DNA of 64,000 bases from Aurantiochytrium sp. KH105 (GCA_003116975.1 BGKB01000109.1:186001-250000); one strand, 5' to 3'; numbered from the stretch's first letter, positions 1 to 11,016 are shown. Notes: generated from the sequence alone by a model not told the origin. Numbers and translations are program-made.

Positions 1-401
1 TCGAACTGGGTGATGCGAGCCATGGCGACCTCTGCTCCGAGATCGATGTCGCCGAGGCGGTCTGTGAGGTCATCCACACAGACAGTCTTTCCGTCCGGGT
101 TAAGAGGCAGGAAGCGGGCAAGGGCAATGTACATAAATTGGGAGTCCGCGGTGATGGCAGGGCTGACGAAGCGAGCGCGCAACGGGACTTCGCACGCTCT
201 TGAATTCTTGTGGTCCTTTCCGCACATGGGAAAGCATCGCAGATGCTTTTTGCCGCCCGTCTTGTTATTGCGCTGATAACTCTTTCTGAATGTCTGTTGG
301 CTGCAAAACTCGAGATTACACTTGGGGTCCACGGTCTCGGCCACGCCGAGCGACACATCTTCTGTCTTCTCGCTGCGCGATACGCCCTCAACATTCGTCA
401 T
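1..401 (-). CDS. Unknown Cys-rich protein, 5' part only
   Basis: Reading the minus strand from the ATG at 401 gives an open frame of 133 codons that runs off the left edge, so the gene is cut at its 3' side. The visible part has a hydrophilic N-terminus, then a region with paired cysteines (CNLEFC, then CFPMCGKDHKNSRAC about 25 residues on) and Lys/Arg-rich spacing that could bind a metal or nucleic acid. It continues with a more ordered stretch (FMYIALARFLPLNPDGK). I do not recognise a family. The amino-acid composition is normal and there is no repeat, unlike the DNA just upstream, which is why I regard it as a real gene. The 5' flank holds CAAG and TCTG microsatellites. Confidence 0.55.
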   Translation of the reverse strand, partial: MTNVEGVSRSEKTEDVSLGVAETVDPKCNLEFCSQQTFRKSYQRNNKTGGKKHLRCFPMCGKDHKNSRACEVPLRARFVSPAITADSQFMYIALARFLPLNPDGKTVCVDDLTDRLGDIDLGAEVAMARITQF

Positions 402-531
402 CCTAGCAAGAGGCGATGCTTTCGCCACTGCTCGACGACGGCGATTTGCTTGTCCACAACAAGGGAAGCTGGCAGCCGCTTGTCAAAGCGCTCGCAAGCC
501 CGAGTGCCGTGTCCTTTTCCCTCGTTTGCCC

Positions 532-559
532 GCAAGCAAGCAAGCAAGCAAGCAAGCAG
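532..559. repeat. (CAAG)n microsatellite
   Basis: Seven uninterrupted CAAG-type units upstream of the partial gene at the left edge. Confidence 0.9.
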
Positions 560-753
560 GCACGGTGCGTCGAATCAAGCAAGACAACAACGTGCTGGCT
601 TCCTTTCCTTTCCCCTCGCTCGTCTGCTTCGGGCCGCAGTTGTTTTTATTGTCGGAGAGGGCGCTGGATGCGTCCGGGCTCCTCGTCCGCAGGCAGCTCG
701 AGCGAGAGGGGCGAAGCGGCGCGCAGGAGCGAAAGGAGATGAGATGGACCCTG

Positions 754-791
754 TCTGTCTGTCTGTCTGTTTGTCTGTCAGTCTGTCTGTG
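754..791. repeat. (TCTG)n microsatellite
   Basis: TCTG/CTGT units with two single-base interruptions. Confidence 0.9.
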
Positions 792-2071
792 CTCGCCTGG
801 TACGAGTGGAGAGGCTAGGCCAGTCCAGGCCCTTTGTCCTCCGGCCTCGGCCTGCGGACTTCGCGGTCGAGGGCCGGGAGCGGCGGGCGAGCTCGGCTCT
901 GCGGCGCGCGCGCGCGGGGAGGGATGGGCGCGAGGCTAGCCCGGACGCTCGCGAGATCTCGCGACCGTACCGCGCCCTCGCTTCGGTTTTGAACGTGCCC
1001 GGCGCAACCAGATGCAGCCTCTCGTCTTGCGCGCAAACACTCCGTACCGCACCGGGTCGCTAATAGCCTGCACACTCCCAATCCCCTCGTTATCTAATAT
1101 TCCTTGTGCCTTTTTCACCAGACACACCGCTTCCCCCGTGCCCCTGTGAACCCACCGCCCGTGTCTCAGAGATAACAACTCCGACCTCGGCCGGAGAAAA
1201 TTATTCTCCTCGGAGGATCCTGTGCTACGCTAGTTTCACCGACCTACGCCACCAAGCTGCGCGGCCGGAGAAACCTAAGCGAAACCGCTAGCCGTTGCGA
1301 GAGGTTTCGTAACGGGCAAAGGTGGAAAAAGAAGAGGGAGATAAAGGCAGTTTGGCTGGTCGCTGAATGCCCGAGCGGCGGGGGAAGAGGCGACCAGGAA
1401 CCAGTATGCAGCAGCAGCGTGCGGCTGCGACTTGCTCGCGGCGGCTGCAGCAGGCGCGAGGGGGCCGGTTGGTCGTTCGTCTGCTGCTGCTGCTCGACCC
1501 CGGGTGAGGGCGACGAGTTCTCAGGCAGCCAGCCACCAGCGAGAAGTGGGAAGCCCAGGGACTCGGATGCGGCGGGGGTTTTTTGCGCTTCTGCGGTGAG
1601 ATGTTCGCGTCCCCAAATTGACACGGAGGTCGATTGGCAAAAGTTGCCCGAAGCTGCAAGAGAGTGCTTCCCGCCGTAGATATCTCTGACCGCAAGAAGA
1701 GGCTCCCTGGCACGGCGGCGGTGGTAGCCGGCGTGAAGGACAGCAACTATGGTGGCTGCACTGCACACGCCTTGGGGATAAAGCGATGAGCCAGGCAGAG
1801 GCAGCAGCTTCATGGCCGGGCGACCAGCCAGCCAGAGCGAGACTGCAAGTCGAAAACGCCGGCCAAGGTTGCGGATTGCGAGGGGTTATACTTGTCAACC
1901 ATAAAGATGCCAGCCAAACAAACAACAAGCAAGACTTCTGGCGGGTATTGCTCGTCAAAATTGGTCTTCAATTAACTTTTAAACCAGACAAGTACAGAAA
2001 GTGGTTGAAGGAGGCAAATGACCTGCCTGGCTCACTGAGTTGGTTGCTGGCTGCAGCCATCTGCAACTGCA

Positions 2072-2099
2072 CTGCTGCTGCTGCTGCTGCTGCTGCTGC
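2072..2099. repeat. (CTG)n trinucleotide repeat
   Basis: Nine CTG units in non-coding DNA. Confidence 0.9.
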
Positions 2100-3415
2100 C
2101 TGGCTCGAGCGAGGACTGGTTGGACGAACGAAAACTTGGAAAAGCTACAGCTTCACCGTGCCAAGCTTGTTGCTTGCGGAAACTCGCCACGAACTAACGT
2201 AATTTCCCTCGAAAGAGAAGCGCGGTGTATGCCTTTACTTCTACCCAATCTGCCAACCAAGCTTGCCTTACCTTGCTGCATGCATTTCCCTTCCCACCTT
2301 GCTGGCTGGCTGACTGGCTCGCTGGCTGATTGGCTGGATCATCGACGGGCCAGGCTGCAACCCGTCAAGTTCCTCCATGCCTGCCGTTATGTGCCACAGC
2401 CAAAATTGACCTCAGGCTGGTCGGTGGAAATCTCGCGCACGGGGACTGCGCAGAGTCACAGAGCAGCCGCCCATGGCCGTCGACCCATTAAAAAATAGAA
2501 GATCGCCTCAGCGCTGTCGTGGCCGCTGGCGACTGATCGAGACGTTCGCAAGTCAAGCTGCAGCAACAGGTTGGTGCCAGGTTGGTCAAGTTCACGCAAG
2601 GGTCCATGCCACTGTGATGAAGCGGATCGACTCTCAGTCAGTGGAAATGTTGCTTTTGTCTAGCAGCCGCAGCCAAATGTCCAGCACGGCGCGCGATTTG
2701 CACACAAGCGAGAACGCACGTGCAACGCACGGACGCGAGAACCCGGAAACGTGCAACTCTCTTGCAAGTTGAAGTTGCGGTGTATACACTGTCAAAAAAC
2801 GGTCATCAGTCTAGCTAGTGTGTCGCTGCATCGCTGGGACCGTGCGTCGATCGACGTATACGGGCTGGCCCGGACCTGATCGATTCCCCGTCATCATCCA
2901 GCACGTCCCGTCCCGCCGAGTCCCGCCGATGGACATTTTTCTGTCCATCGGGCGGTCCCTCGGCATAGCATTCTGACCACCCGCCCGTCGCCGCGCTTGT
3001 CCAGCCTCTGCGGCTTCGCATCGGCCGCCATGGCGACTTGCCTCCGACCTTGGCCGGCGTGTGATGCTGGCCGGCGTGCGCTTCTGCGTTGCCCTCCCGA
3101 GAACGCGCACACCCTCTCCGATCTCCGGAACGTGACGAATTTGCGTTCTGCAGTCGAGGCTCTTCCGGGGCCTGTGTGCGCCGAAAGTCTAATAAACCTA
3201 GAACAGTGCCGCGTGCAATTTGAATTGGGATAAGGGGCGAAAGCGTTCTCTGTTCCAGTGGACGGCGCCTCCATTGACTGGCTGCGCGGAAAGGGAGAGA
3301 AGCAGGGGCAAGCAGCAGCAGCAGCAGCACGAGAAGCAGCGACGGAGCGGCAAACTCGATAACTTTTGGGGGGAGGCAGACGTCCTGAGAACCCCGGCGC
3401 CCAACACTCGCAACC

Positions 3416-3550
3416 ATGCCCAAGCAGGTACGTGCGCGAGCGAGAGATACACGCGGGTCTGCGCGACGCGGACGTGGAGCAAACCAGCGGAGACGCGGCA
3501 GCGATTGATGCCATGTGGAGAGGTGACGAGCGGCACGAGCGGCTGGCTGT

Positions 3551-3583
<33 letters not shown>

Positions 3584-4188
3584 GCGCTGAGAAGCTTGCC
3601 TACGTGCGTGCGTGTATACGCGCGTGTGTACGTGCGTTTGATCGAGATGAGGCTGCGCTCGCTCGCTCGCTCGTTCGCTGTCTGGCAGTCTGTCTAGATG
3701 TCTGGCCGGCGTGTGTCCCTTCTCTACATATCCTTCCTTCGATCGAGATGCTCCGTTTATTCTGTTTTGTCGTCGATGCGTCCTCTATGCTCGATTGCTT
3801 GCATCCCGCAAGCACTTTGAAAGAACAATGACTGACTGACTGACTGACTGATTGATTCATGACTCTATTGTAAACCTCACAGAAGAAGAAGTCGCAGGAG
3901 AACTTGAACTCCAAGCTTGCGCTTGTCATGAAGAGTGGCAAGTACTCGCTTGGTTACAAGTCCACCATCAAGTCCCTGCGCAACGGCAAGGCCAAGCTCA
4001 TCATCCTCTCCAACAACACCCCCCCTCTTCGCAAGTCCGAGGTTGAGTACTACGCCATGCTTGCCAAGTGCAACGTCACGCACTTCAACGGCAACAACAC
4101 CGACCTCGGTCTTGCCTGCGGTCGCTACTTCCGCGTCTCCATGGTCAGCATCACTGACCCCGGTGATTCGGATATTGTCGCTGAGTAA
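3416..4188 (+). CDS. RPL30: 60S ribosomal protein eL30 (RPL30), two exons
   Basis: Large-subunit cytosolic ribosomal protein L30e. Exon 1 is 3416-3427 (MPKQ). The intron runs 3428-3882 with a GTACGT donor and a CACAG acceptor. Exon 2 is 3883-4188. Together they encode about 106 residues, the usual length of the family. Exon 2 begins [20 protein letters not shown] and contains the typical [24 protein letters not shown] core and the [19 protein letters not shown]-terminal half, so identity is secure. An intron after a few codons is common in ribosomal protein genes. The intron carries CTGG and TGAC repeats. Yeast L30 binds its own pre-mRNA to block splicing; whether this happens here cannot be read from the sequence. 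Confidence 0.95.
3554..3582. repeat. (CTGG)n in the RPL30 intron
   Basis: Seven CTGG units within the intron. The same unit recurs at many other intergenic sites in the window. Confidence 0.9.
3829..3856. repeat. (TGAC)n/(TGAT)n near the RPL30 branch region
   Basis: TGACTGAC repeat grading into TGAT, ending about 27 bp before the 3' splice site. Its position overlaps where a branch point would be expected. Confidence 0.8.
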
Positions 4189-4963
4189 TTGATTTTACAG
4201 CTTCTTCTGCGCTCCTCTTCCTACGATGACCTCCTTTTGCGACGAGTTTTTTCCGAGTGGCCCGCTGGACCGCTTTCTCGGCAACCGCGACCTTGTATCA
4301 CTTGTCCAAACTCTTTTACCCGAAATCCAGCTGATTAAATATCGCTCTAGTCTTCGCAGCGTCGTTTGCCTGAAGGCTTGGCACGCTCATGAACTTGAAC
4401 AGACGTCGCATGGTCCTTGAGTGTTTTGGGGGCACCCCGACTTTCGAAAATAGACAACCAATCCTGGTGGCCTCGAGAAGCAATCCATGATGGATAGTTT
4501 GTGTAATCTGACGACTGGAAAAATCAAAATTTGATTTGACCGTATTCATTCATCAGTCGAACCGTCTGCGTGGCGCTTTCTTCTGATAGCGAGTGATAAT
4601 TTTGGCGTTCTCCCTTTCATCGATGAACAAGCTCTCTCCTTGCTGCCTTCCGTCGGCTTCTGCTTCACTTGCTCCAACCAATAAGCAAATGAACATCATC
4701 CAAACAAAGGAGGTGTGTACCTTTTGGGACGATTTTTTCGCCATTTTTATTTTTTTTTTTCCCAAAACGAAACCGACGCGCCTCTCGACCCCACCTGCCG
4801 CCATCAAGCGACCGAAATGCCAGTGGGCAGAGGACAAACAGCAACGTAGACTTTCTCACTTTCGAGACGCTACGACATAGCAGTGCAAGTCGCGCGCTTG
4901 CGCGAAACTTTTGCAGACGCAGACGCGCATCGTGTGGCAAAACATTGTACCGAACGCGGCATC
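4189..4963. other. Intergenic region, no gene seen
   Basis: This holds the RPL30 3' flank and the 5' flank of the EF-hand/DM10 gene. A run of T lies at 4747-4760. Small open frames (for example 4226-4420) have no recognisable features. Confidence 0.6.
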
Positions 4964-7567
4964 ATGGCGCAACGGTATGCACAGGCGAGCGCGCTGCGGC
5001 AGCGCGAACAGACGAATGCAATGCTCATGGGCCTCGGTACAGTCCAGCTCCCGGCAAAGTACGCGCAAAGGAGCGCCCCGTCGCGACAGATTAAAGCTGT
5101 GCAGCTTGAACCACCAGCCGTCGGCAGACTTCGCGACAAAATCGCTGGTCGTGGACTCTATGGCATGCATGATCTCACACGTCTGCTTCGCGTTATGGAT
5201 GAAAATGGTGATGGTGTTCTGACGTGCGATGAGCTCAAATACGGACTCGAGGACCTAGGCGTGCGCGTCAATGACGCCGAAATTGTCGAGCTCTTTCAGT
5301 ACTTTGACCGTGACAATAGCGGCGCCATCTCACAGCAAGAGTTCCTACGCGGAGTCCGCGGACCCCTTCCTAAAAGTCGAGAGTCCTGTATTCTTGATGC
5401 CTTTGCTTCTCTCGATAAGACGCGCGACGGCTGCGTCACCCTCGACGACATTGAGCTCGCATTTGCACCGTCCCAACATCCGCTTGTGCGAAGCGGCCAG
5501 CAGACAGCGGCCCAAGCCTTGCGCGACTTTCTCCGTCGCTGGGACCACTTGGAGGACGACACGGAAGTCACGCTGGCAGAGTTCCTTGAATACCATAAGA
5601 ACTTGAGCGCCACAATCGCTGACGACCAAGAATTCGTGGCGCTCGTGCGTGGACTCTGGCGACTTGATACACACAAGGACACCAAAGAGCACGGACGAGC
5701 TGGCCTTCAATCGAATCAAGTCGATATTTCTTCGTTCGACGCGAGTGAAAACGCTGGTGCATTGTATAATGCCGCTCCTGCAAATGCACCTCGTGGACCC
5801 GGGCGGCCCGAGGCAATGGGTAAAGCCGCGCGCATCTACGAGAGTCAAAGTGCTCGCGCACAACGGCACCCCGATGCTCCTCGACCTGGAAAACCCTCGG
5901 TACCAAAGTGGATTCGCTTTGATGGAGTCTCTTTGGGGTTTTCGCTTTATCACAAGGAAACCACGCGAGAACACACGGGTCGATTTAACGCACAGACACG
6001 TGTCTTTGACACGCAGGAGCAAGAAAGCTTTCGCATTCGCACCTTCGTGCTCCGCTACTTTCTTGAAGACGACACAGTCGCCGTGTCGGAAACAACGGCT
6101 AGTCAGCAGCGCTCGCTTCAGTTCATGGGCCGCACACCGTCTCCATTGCAACTGCGCGATCTCGCAGTCGGAAACACGGTCACGCTCAAGGGTCTGCCCA
6201 TGCACGTTGCAGACGCAGACGCCAAGGCGCGGACACACATGAAGCAGGTTTTTCCCGATCTGCATATGCGCGAAGCTCTCCCCATTCCCCAGGATCCGCT
6301 CACGCAGCAGGAGTCGATCCAAAAGCAGCATCAGGAGACCAGCCACAAGCAAGCGGTTCGTGCCCCAAGCGCCCCATCTGCACAAACAACATCTCGCAAG
6401 TTTATCGAAAACGATGGCAAGGTGATGCAATTTCTCTGCACGTGGAATGACCCGGGCCTTGTGGCAGGAGACGGTCTTCGCAAGTTCAAGCTTCTCTATT
6501 ACCTTAGCGACGATACACTGGAGCTGCGTGAAGTCAATGAGCGCAATTCAGGCCGAGAGCGCCAAGCGCTTCTCAACTTGAATCGTCAACGCCTGCCCAA
6601 CCCATTAAGCGCAGACTGCGCAACGTATAAGCCGGAAGATCTCTTTGTAGGGGCCATCGTAAATGCCTTTGGACGAGCCATGCGCGTTGTGGACTGTGAC
6701 GTCTACGCAAAACGGTACCTCGCAAAGCAAGGGCTTCCCAGCAAGAGTCTTGTTGACGAATCCACGACTGGCGCAACGCGGCAGACCCTCGGCGGGCTCC
6801 AGGGTGCCCCGCCGCCGACGGAGCCACTTGGACTGTACAGCGATGCTGTGGACCAAAAGTTGAGCCAGATCATTGGCGCTATTCGCGCCACAACGGAGCA
6901 GCGAACGCGATTTGGGAATCGTTTCGATCAAAGGCGGATGCTTCGCGCCTATTTGAAGCGCTTTGCTGACGCCGATCCGGAGCGCAGCGCAGAGCTTGTT
7001 CTTGACCGTGAAGGATTTACCTCGGCCATGGCAGGCTTTTCGTGTTTTGGGTCAGATTGCGAGCTGCTTTTTGAACTCTTGCAGCGTCAGCAAAAAGAAC
7101 AGCACGAGGCGCAGCGCCGGCAGGGTAATCGCTGGGAGCAGCCGACAGAGCCGCACGACATTGCTGCGCAAGTTATCATTGACGCCGTGTATGGACCTAG
7201 CGAGGAACAAGGGTCGCAGGCCGCAGGAGGCTTCAACGAGGTTGATGACACCGAAGTTGCAGCAAGCGAGACTCGCACAGGGCTCGGATCTCGCGTCGAA
7301 GGCCTCATTCGCGCCATCAAGGACAAACTTGAGGTTTCAACCAACTTTGGCGAGGTGCATCAGCAAAAGCGGGCTCTGCTTCGCATCTTGCAAAAGTCGT
7401 GTATTGGATCGACAGCCTCTATTACACGCAGCCAATTCCGCGGTGCCATGGCGCAGCTCAACTGCTGGGAAAAAGACGCGCACGCATTATTCGATGCGTT
7501 CGATTCGCGTCATGAGGAAAGACTTGCTTGCGCTGCGCTCGTCGATCGCATTTTCGCAGCGACATAG
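4964..7567 (+). CDS. EF-hand and DM10 domain protein, EFHC/Rib72-like
   Basis: Predicted ciliary doublet-microtubule protein of 867 residues. Three calcyphosin-like EF-hands lie near the N-terminus, with loops starting at about residues 79 (DENGDGVLTCDE), 115 (DRDNSGAISQQE) and 151 (DKTRDGCVTLDD). All have acidic residues at the calcium positions. Two DM10 (DUF1126) domains follow at about 314-423 (PKWIRFDGVSLGF...) and 478-586 (FLCTWNDPG...KFKLLYYLSDDTLELRE). The C-terminus has two helical stretches like weak EF-hands. Known DM10 proteins (EFHC1/2, Rib72) usually have three DM10 domains and C-terminal EF-hands, so this domain order is different. The frame extends 27 codons upstream to a GTG; I use the first ATG. 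An upstream exon cannot be excluded. Inference: calcium-sensitive axonemal inner-lumen protein. Confidence 0.85.
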   Translation: MAQRYAQASALRQREQTNAMLMGLGTVQLPAKYAQRSAPSRQIKAVQLEPPAVGRLRDKIAGRGLYGMHDLTRLLRVMDENGDGVLTCDELKYGLEDLGVRVNDAEIVELFQYFDRDNSGAISQQEFLRGVRGPLPKSRESCILDAFASLDKTRDGCVTLDDIELAFAPSQHPLVRSGQQTAAQALRDFLRRWDHLEDDTEVTLAEFLEYHKNLSATIADDQEFVALVRGLWRLDTHKDTKEHGRAGLQSNQVDISSFDASENAGALYNAAPANAPRGPGRPEAMGKAARIYESQSARAQRHPDAPRPGKPSVPKWIRFDGVSLGFSLYHKETTREHTGRFNAQTRVFDTQEQESFRIRTFVLRYFLEDDTVAVSETTASQQRSLQFMGRTPSPLQLRDLAVGNTVTLKGLPMHVADADAKARTHMKQVFPDLHMREALPIPQDPLTQQESIQKQHQETSHKQAVRAPSAPSAQTTSRKFIENDGKVMQFLCTWNDPGLVAGDGLRKFKLLYYLSDDTLELREVNERNSGRERQALLNLNRQRLPNPLSADCATYKPEDLFVGAIVNAFGRAMRVVDCDVYAKRYLAKQGLPSKSLVDESTTGATRQTLGGLQGAPPPTEPLGLYSDAVDQKLSQIIGAIRATTEQRTRFGNRFDQRRMLRAYLKRFADADPERSAELVLDREGFTSAMAGFSCFGSDCELLFELLQRQQKEQHEAQRRQGNRWEQPTEPHDIAAQVIIDAVYGPSEEQGSQAAGGFNEVDDTEVAASETRTGLGSRVEGLIRAIKDKLEVSTNFGEVHQQKRALLRILQKSCIGSTASITRSQFRGAMAQLNCWEKDAHALFDAFDSRHEERLACAALVDRIFAAT

Positions 7568-8196
7568 TCATCTTTCTTGTACTCGTTCATTCAGCAACTA
7601 ATCCAAGAGCTGTTCCTACCCTTCAACTTATGCTCGCTCTGAATAGAGCCACAACTCCAAAGTTCAGCTTTGACTGAAAAAAAAAAGACGTCGAAAAAAG
7701 ATAGTTCACCTTCGAGATGGGCCTTGTTCGTTCTTTGTGGGGGCGCAGGCGCAGCTTCGGTGTTGGGGAGGAGCGAAAAAGCTCGGAGCGGGCTTGCCGT
7801 ACGTACGAGGGAAGTCCATGATTCATTGCTTTTCGCAAGTTCTTGCGCGCAAGAAGAAGTTCAACGAAAACATGAAGACGACGAAGGTAGTCTGCTTTGC
7901 ATTGGACGGCCGTATTCAAAGTTTGCTACAAGACAAGGAAATAAATTGGCTTCTTTTTCTATAAAAGCTTTATTGACGTTGGCGAGAAGGAGACTTCGAT
8001 CGTAAAAGGATCGTCTAGAAACAACACCGAATATAAAATCAGGCAGAACATGATATCAGTTTTTTTCAAAGCGAAATTGGAGAAAAAAGTGTCTTGCGAT
8101 CGATGACATTCGTCGCAGCTTTAGGGGCCGTAAAAAAAGAATTAGGAAATGCAAGCAGCAGATTGCCGTCCTCGGAAAAAGAGGGGGCTGAAGATT
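7568..8196. other. Intergenic region between convergent genes
   Basis: The 3' flanks of the EF-hand/DM10 gene and of the first sulfatase meet here. It is A/T-richer than the coding DNA. I see no gene. Confidence 0.65.
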
Positions 8197-10048
8197 TCAA
8201 CATTCATCCATGTCAAAGGGCAACTGCCCAATGAGATGGGTCCAGTCCGAGTCTGTGAGGGACGTGACAAGGTTTGTGAGCTGCGTTTCCGCGTTACTCA
8301 TTTCAGCATCAGACGTGTCTCCATCCTCGTATTCCCAGACGCCGGGCTCCGCATAGCGATAGATTTCGACAGCGGTGATCTTGCTCGTATCTGGAGTGGG
8401 ATCGCTAGACCCCTCATTGAGCGGCATGTAAACAATCAAGCGGTAGCATTTCGAGCGGATTGAGTAACCCATGCATACCCAGTTGCTATTGGTTTTCCCC
8501 GTGCAAGCCTTTCGTACGCTCGAGGTAGTCTTTTGGTTCTCATATTCCGAGAGCGCAGCCGCGCGCGGACAAGCGTTGGTGTCCTCGAAAAGACCTGTCA
8601 AGCTTGTGCCACCAAGAACAACAGGGTCTGTTGAGCCTGACTGCGTAGCCCTGTCGAGTCCAATCATGTCGAGAACCGTCGGGTAAAAGTCGACGGTATC
8701 AAGAGGGCAGGTGGAATATGAACCGATACCGTTGCGCCGTGCCGAATCGAGAGAAAGCCAATTTTCGGGCGGGACAATGCCCGCCGGAACGCGCGTGGCA
8801 TGCTCGTAGACTGTTTTCTTTCCGAACAGGCCGCGATCTCCAAGGTGAAAGCCGTGGTCGCCCCACATGATGATCAAGGTATTCTGGCGGACCTCTTCAT
8901 CGATTTCGTCAAAAGCCTTCATGAGCTCGCCAATCTGCTCGTCAATGAAGCGAGTGCCGGCGTAATAGCCTCGCACGCGATCACTGTCGTCGAGATCGTC
9001 TTGGTTGCCATACTTGCTAAGCTCCTGATTGTCGCGCGCACTGTACTCTTTGTCGGAGAACCAGGTGGTGCCATCCTGCACAAGAGGATCAGGATTGAGC
9101 AGGCTGTCAGGAACGGTGCGGTAGGCGCCAAAGTCTTCGTTGCGCGCAACCCACGGCATGTGAGGCTGAACAAAGCCCACGCCGAGGAACCACGGCTGAC
9201 TGGCGTTTGAGGCCAGCTCTTGGAGTTTTTCAATACCAAGCTTGCGCACACAGTAATCGAGATGACGATCTTGGTACGCTGAGTCGAACGAGTACTCGAG
9301 AGCGTAGTTTTTGTCGTTCTCCAGCGATTCGTCGCCGTTTTCGCCCGCGGTCGGCCAACGCAGCACTGTTTTCCCGCACAGTTCAGCCGAGGTCCGCATC
9401 TCTTTCGGCGGATAGTACTCGTCCCATGAGCAGAACTTGTCATCTTCATCTTCGCAGATGTCAGGTTTGTTAATGGTTGTCGTGTCATCCTCGTCGGTGG
9501 AGCTGAAACTCCGCGTGTCGAGAATCTTGCCCACGCCCACGGTTCTGTACTTGGACTCTGAGTTCCGCAACCACCCTGGCATTGTATGCAGGTTGGCATT
9601 CTTCTCGCGGAATGTGCCTTCGAATCCCCAGGCTCTGATCGGGTCGTTTCGCTTGCCCGTGATCATACTGTGTACGTACATGCATTTTGGTTCGTTCATC
9701 AATTCATTCAGTGTGAGACCAGCTCGCGTTCGTCAGTTTCGAGTTTCCCTTTTTGGTTTATCGCTTGCTTTCGTGCGTCGTCTTGACTTACCTGATGCGC
9801 GAGGGCGCGCACTCGGCCTTGGCCGCCTGGATATTTTCGTAGCGAATGCCTCGGTCCAAGAGCGCGTCCATGTTTGGCGTCTCGGCTACCTGCGAGCCGT
9901 ACGCGCCGAGCACAGGCTGCAGGTCATCGATCGCGATGAAGAGCACATTGTACGGCCGCTCCACCGAGGGCGCCGCCGTGGCCACGAGCGCCGTCGCCAG
10001 CGCCACGAGCGTCTGCAGCGTCCTCCTGGTCGCAGGCGAGGCCCTCAT
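8197..10048 (-). CDS. Sulfatase 1, iduronate-2-sulfatase-like, two exons
   Basis: Secreted or lysosomal sulfate-ester hydrolase of about 575 residues. Exon 1 is 10048-9792 and exon 2 is 9667-8197. The 124-bp intron has donor GTAAGT and acceptor ACAG. The protein starts with a hydrophobic signal peptide (LVALATALVATAAP), then YNVLFIAIDDLQPVLGAYG with the metal-binding Asp pair. The CAPSR formylglycine motif has Cys at about residue 80. The motif continues across the intron as ISMITGKR, which fixes the splice junction. Later HMPW, GDHGFHLGDRGLFGKKT and FYPTVLDMIGL are typical of the iduronate-2-sulfatase branch. The frame also reaches a GTG further upstream, but the ATG at 10048 places the signal peptide at the start. 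Substrate is unknown; sulfated polysaccharide is likely. It is adjacent to a second, related copy. Confidence 0.92.
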
Positions 10049-10308
10049 GCTCACGAGACGCCTGAACACCCCCCGGGATGGCCGAATCCGGACTAGATCA
10101 GATTAGATCCCCGCGCGCCCCGCTCGACCCCGTGCGGCCTCGCCCGCGGCCTCGGGCCCGCGCCTCTTTCTCCTCTCCCGCGCCGCGCCGCGTTGCGTGT
10201 TTGCGGCGGGCTCGTGCCTGCCCGTCCCGTGACGGGGCGTCTCGTCGCGCTCCAAGGTCTTGCTTCTTATGTCAGCGTCGTGTCGTCTCGTCTGGCCTCC
10301 AGTGCTGC

Positions 10309-10341
10309 TTCTTTCTTTCTTTCTTTCTTTCTTTCTTTCAT

Positions 10342-10372
<31 letters not shown>
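10309..10372. repeat. (CTTT)n microsatellite
   Basis: About 16 tetranucleotide units with one A interruption, upstream of sulfatase 1. Confidence 0.95.
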
Positions 10373-10831
10373 GCTTTCTCTGCTCGCTGGACTGCGACTC
10401 GCCCGCGCGGCTTGACTGACTGCGCGGCCAGCCCGAGGCCCCGCTGGCGGGCACCGCGGCCGAGAGCCGCGCTGTCTTCCTCCCCGTCCTCGCGCGCGCT
10501 GGCGCTTTCGCCGCCTGGCAGCGAGCGGCGTGCCGTGGCGAAGGATGGAGGGAGGCAGGGAGGGAGGAGGAGCGGCAGTGCAGCTCGCAGCTGGAGATCG
10601 ACGGCCTCGCGACCCGACTCGCGCCCCAGCTCGCGGCGGAGACGGCGCCGCGACGGGGACGTGCAGGGCGAGGCGCGGCAGGGCGCGAGAGGGCGCGAGG
10701 CTGTTTGCATTCGGCAGCGGCTGGCTAGAGTGGAAGGATAGAAGGGCGGGGAAAAGAGGAGGAGAGGAGGCGGCATCTCTTCTCTTCTTTGTCGGCGCGC
10801 GGCCCACACACACTGGCGCGCCGAATACTGC

Positions 10832-10881
10832 ACTTGCGGCCGGCGCATTCTCCACTTGCGCGCGCGCAGAGGTCCACTTGC
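10832..10881 (-). promoter_or_regulatory. Three 22-bp-spaced GCAAGTG motifs
   Basis: ACTTGC occurs at 10832, 10854 and 10876, exactly 22 bp apart. Read on the minus strand, the middle copy is GCAAGTGGAGAATGCGC. This matches motifs found near 23.1 kb and 34.5 kb. It lies about 0.8 kb upstream of the sulfatase 1 start, in the same orientation. Its function is inferred only from recurrence and spacing. Confidence 0.5.
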
Positions 10882-10963
10882 GGGGCGCGTGCAGCGCGGA
10901 CCGGCTCGATGCGGGCGGTCATGATGGCGCCCCGCCCAGGCCGACTCGACGCCGCGCGAGGCA

Positions 10964-10980
10964 CTCGCGCTCGCGCTCGC

Positions 10981-11016
<36 letters not shown>

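Larger units (their letters stand above)
402..3415. other. Gene-free intergenic region with microsatellites
   Basis: Open frames here are short, low in complexity and overlap on both strands. None resembles a known protein. The DNA holds simple repeats (CAAG, TCTG, CTG and CTGG units) and GC-rich promoter-like sequence just before RPL30. Confidence 0.6.

Noticed and set aside
1244-1813. 189-codon minus-strand frame
   Set aside because: Ser/Pro/Arg-rich composition without any motif, and it overlaps other frames of similar quality.
5345-6430. 361-codon frame antisense to the EF-hand/DM10 gene
   Set aside because: It lies wholly within a strong coding gene on the other strand and has no domain; GC-rich codon use often leaves the opposite strand open.
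10103-10855. 250-codon minus-strand frame upstream of sulfatase 1
   Set aside because: Made mainly of translated CTTT repeats (KKERKKER) and GC-rich DNA.
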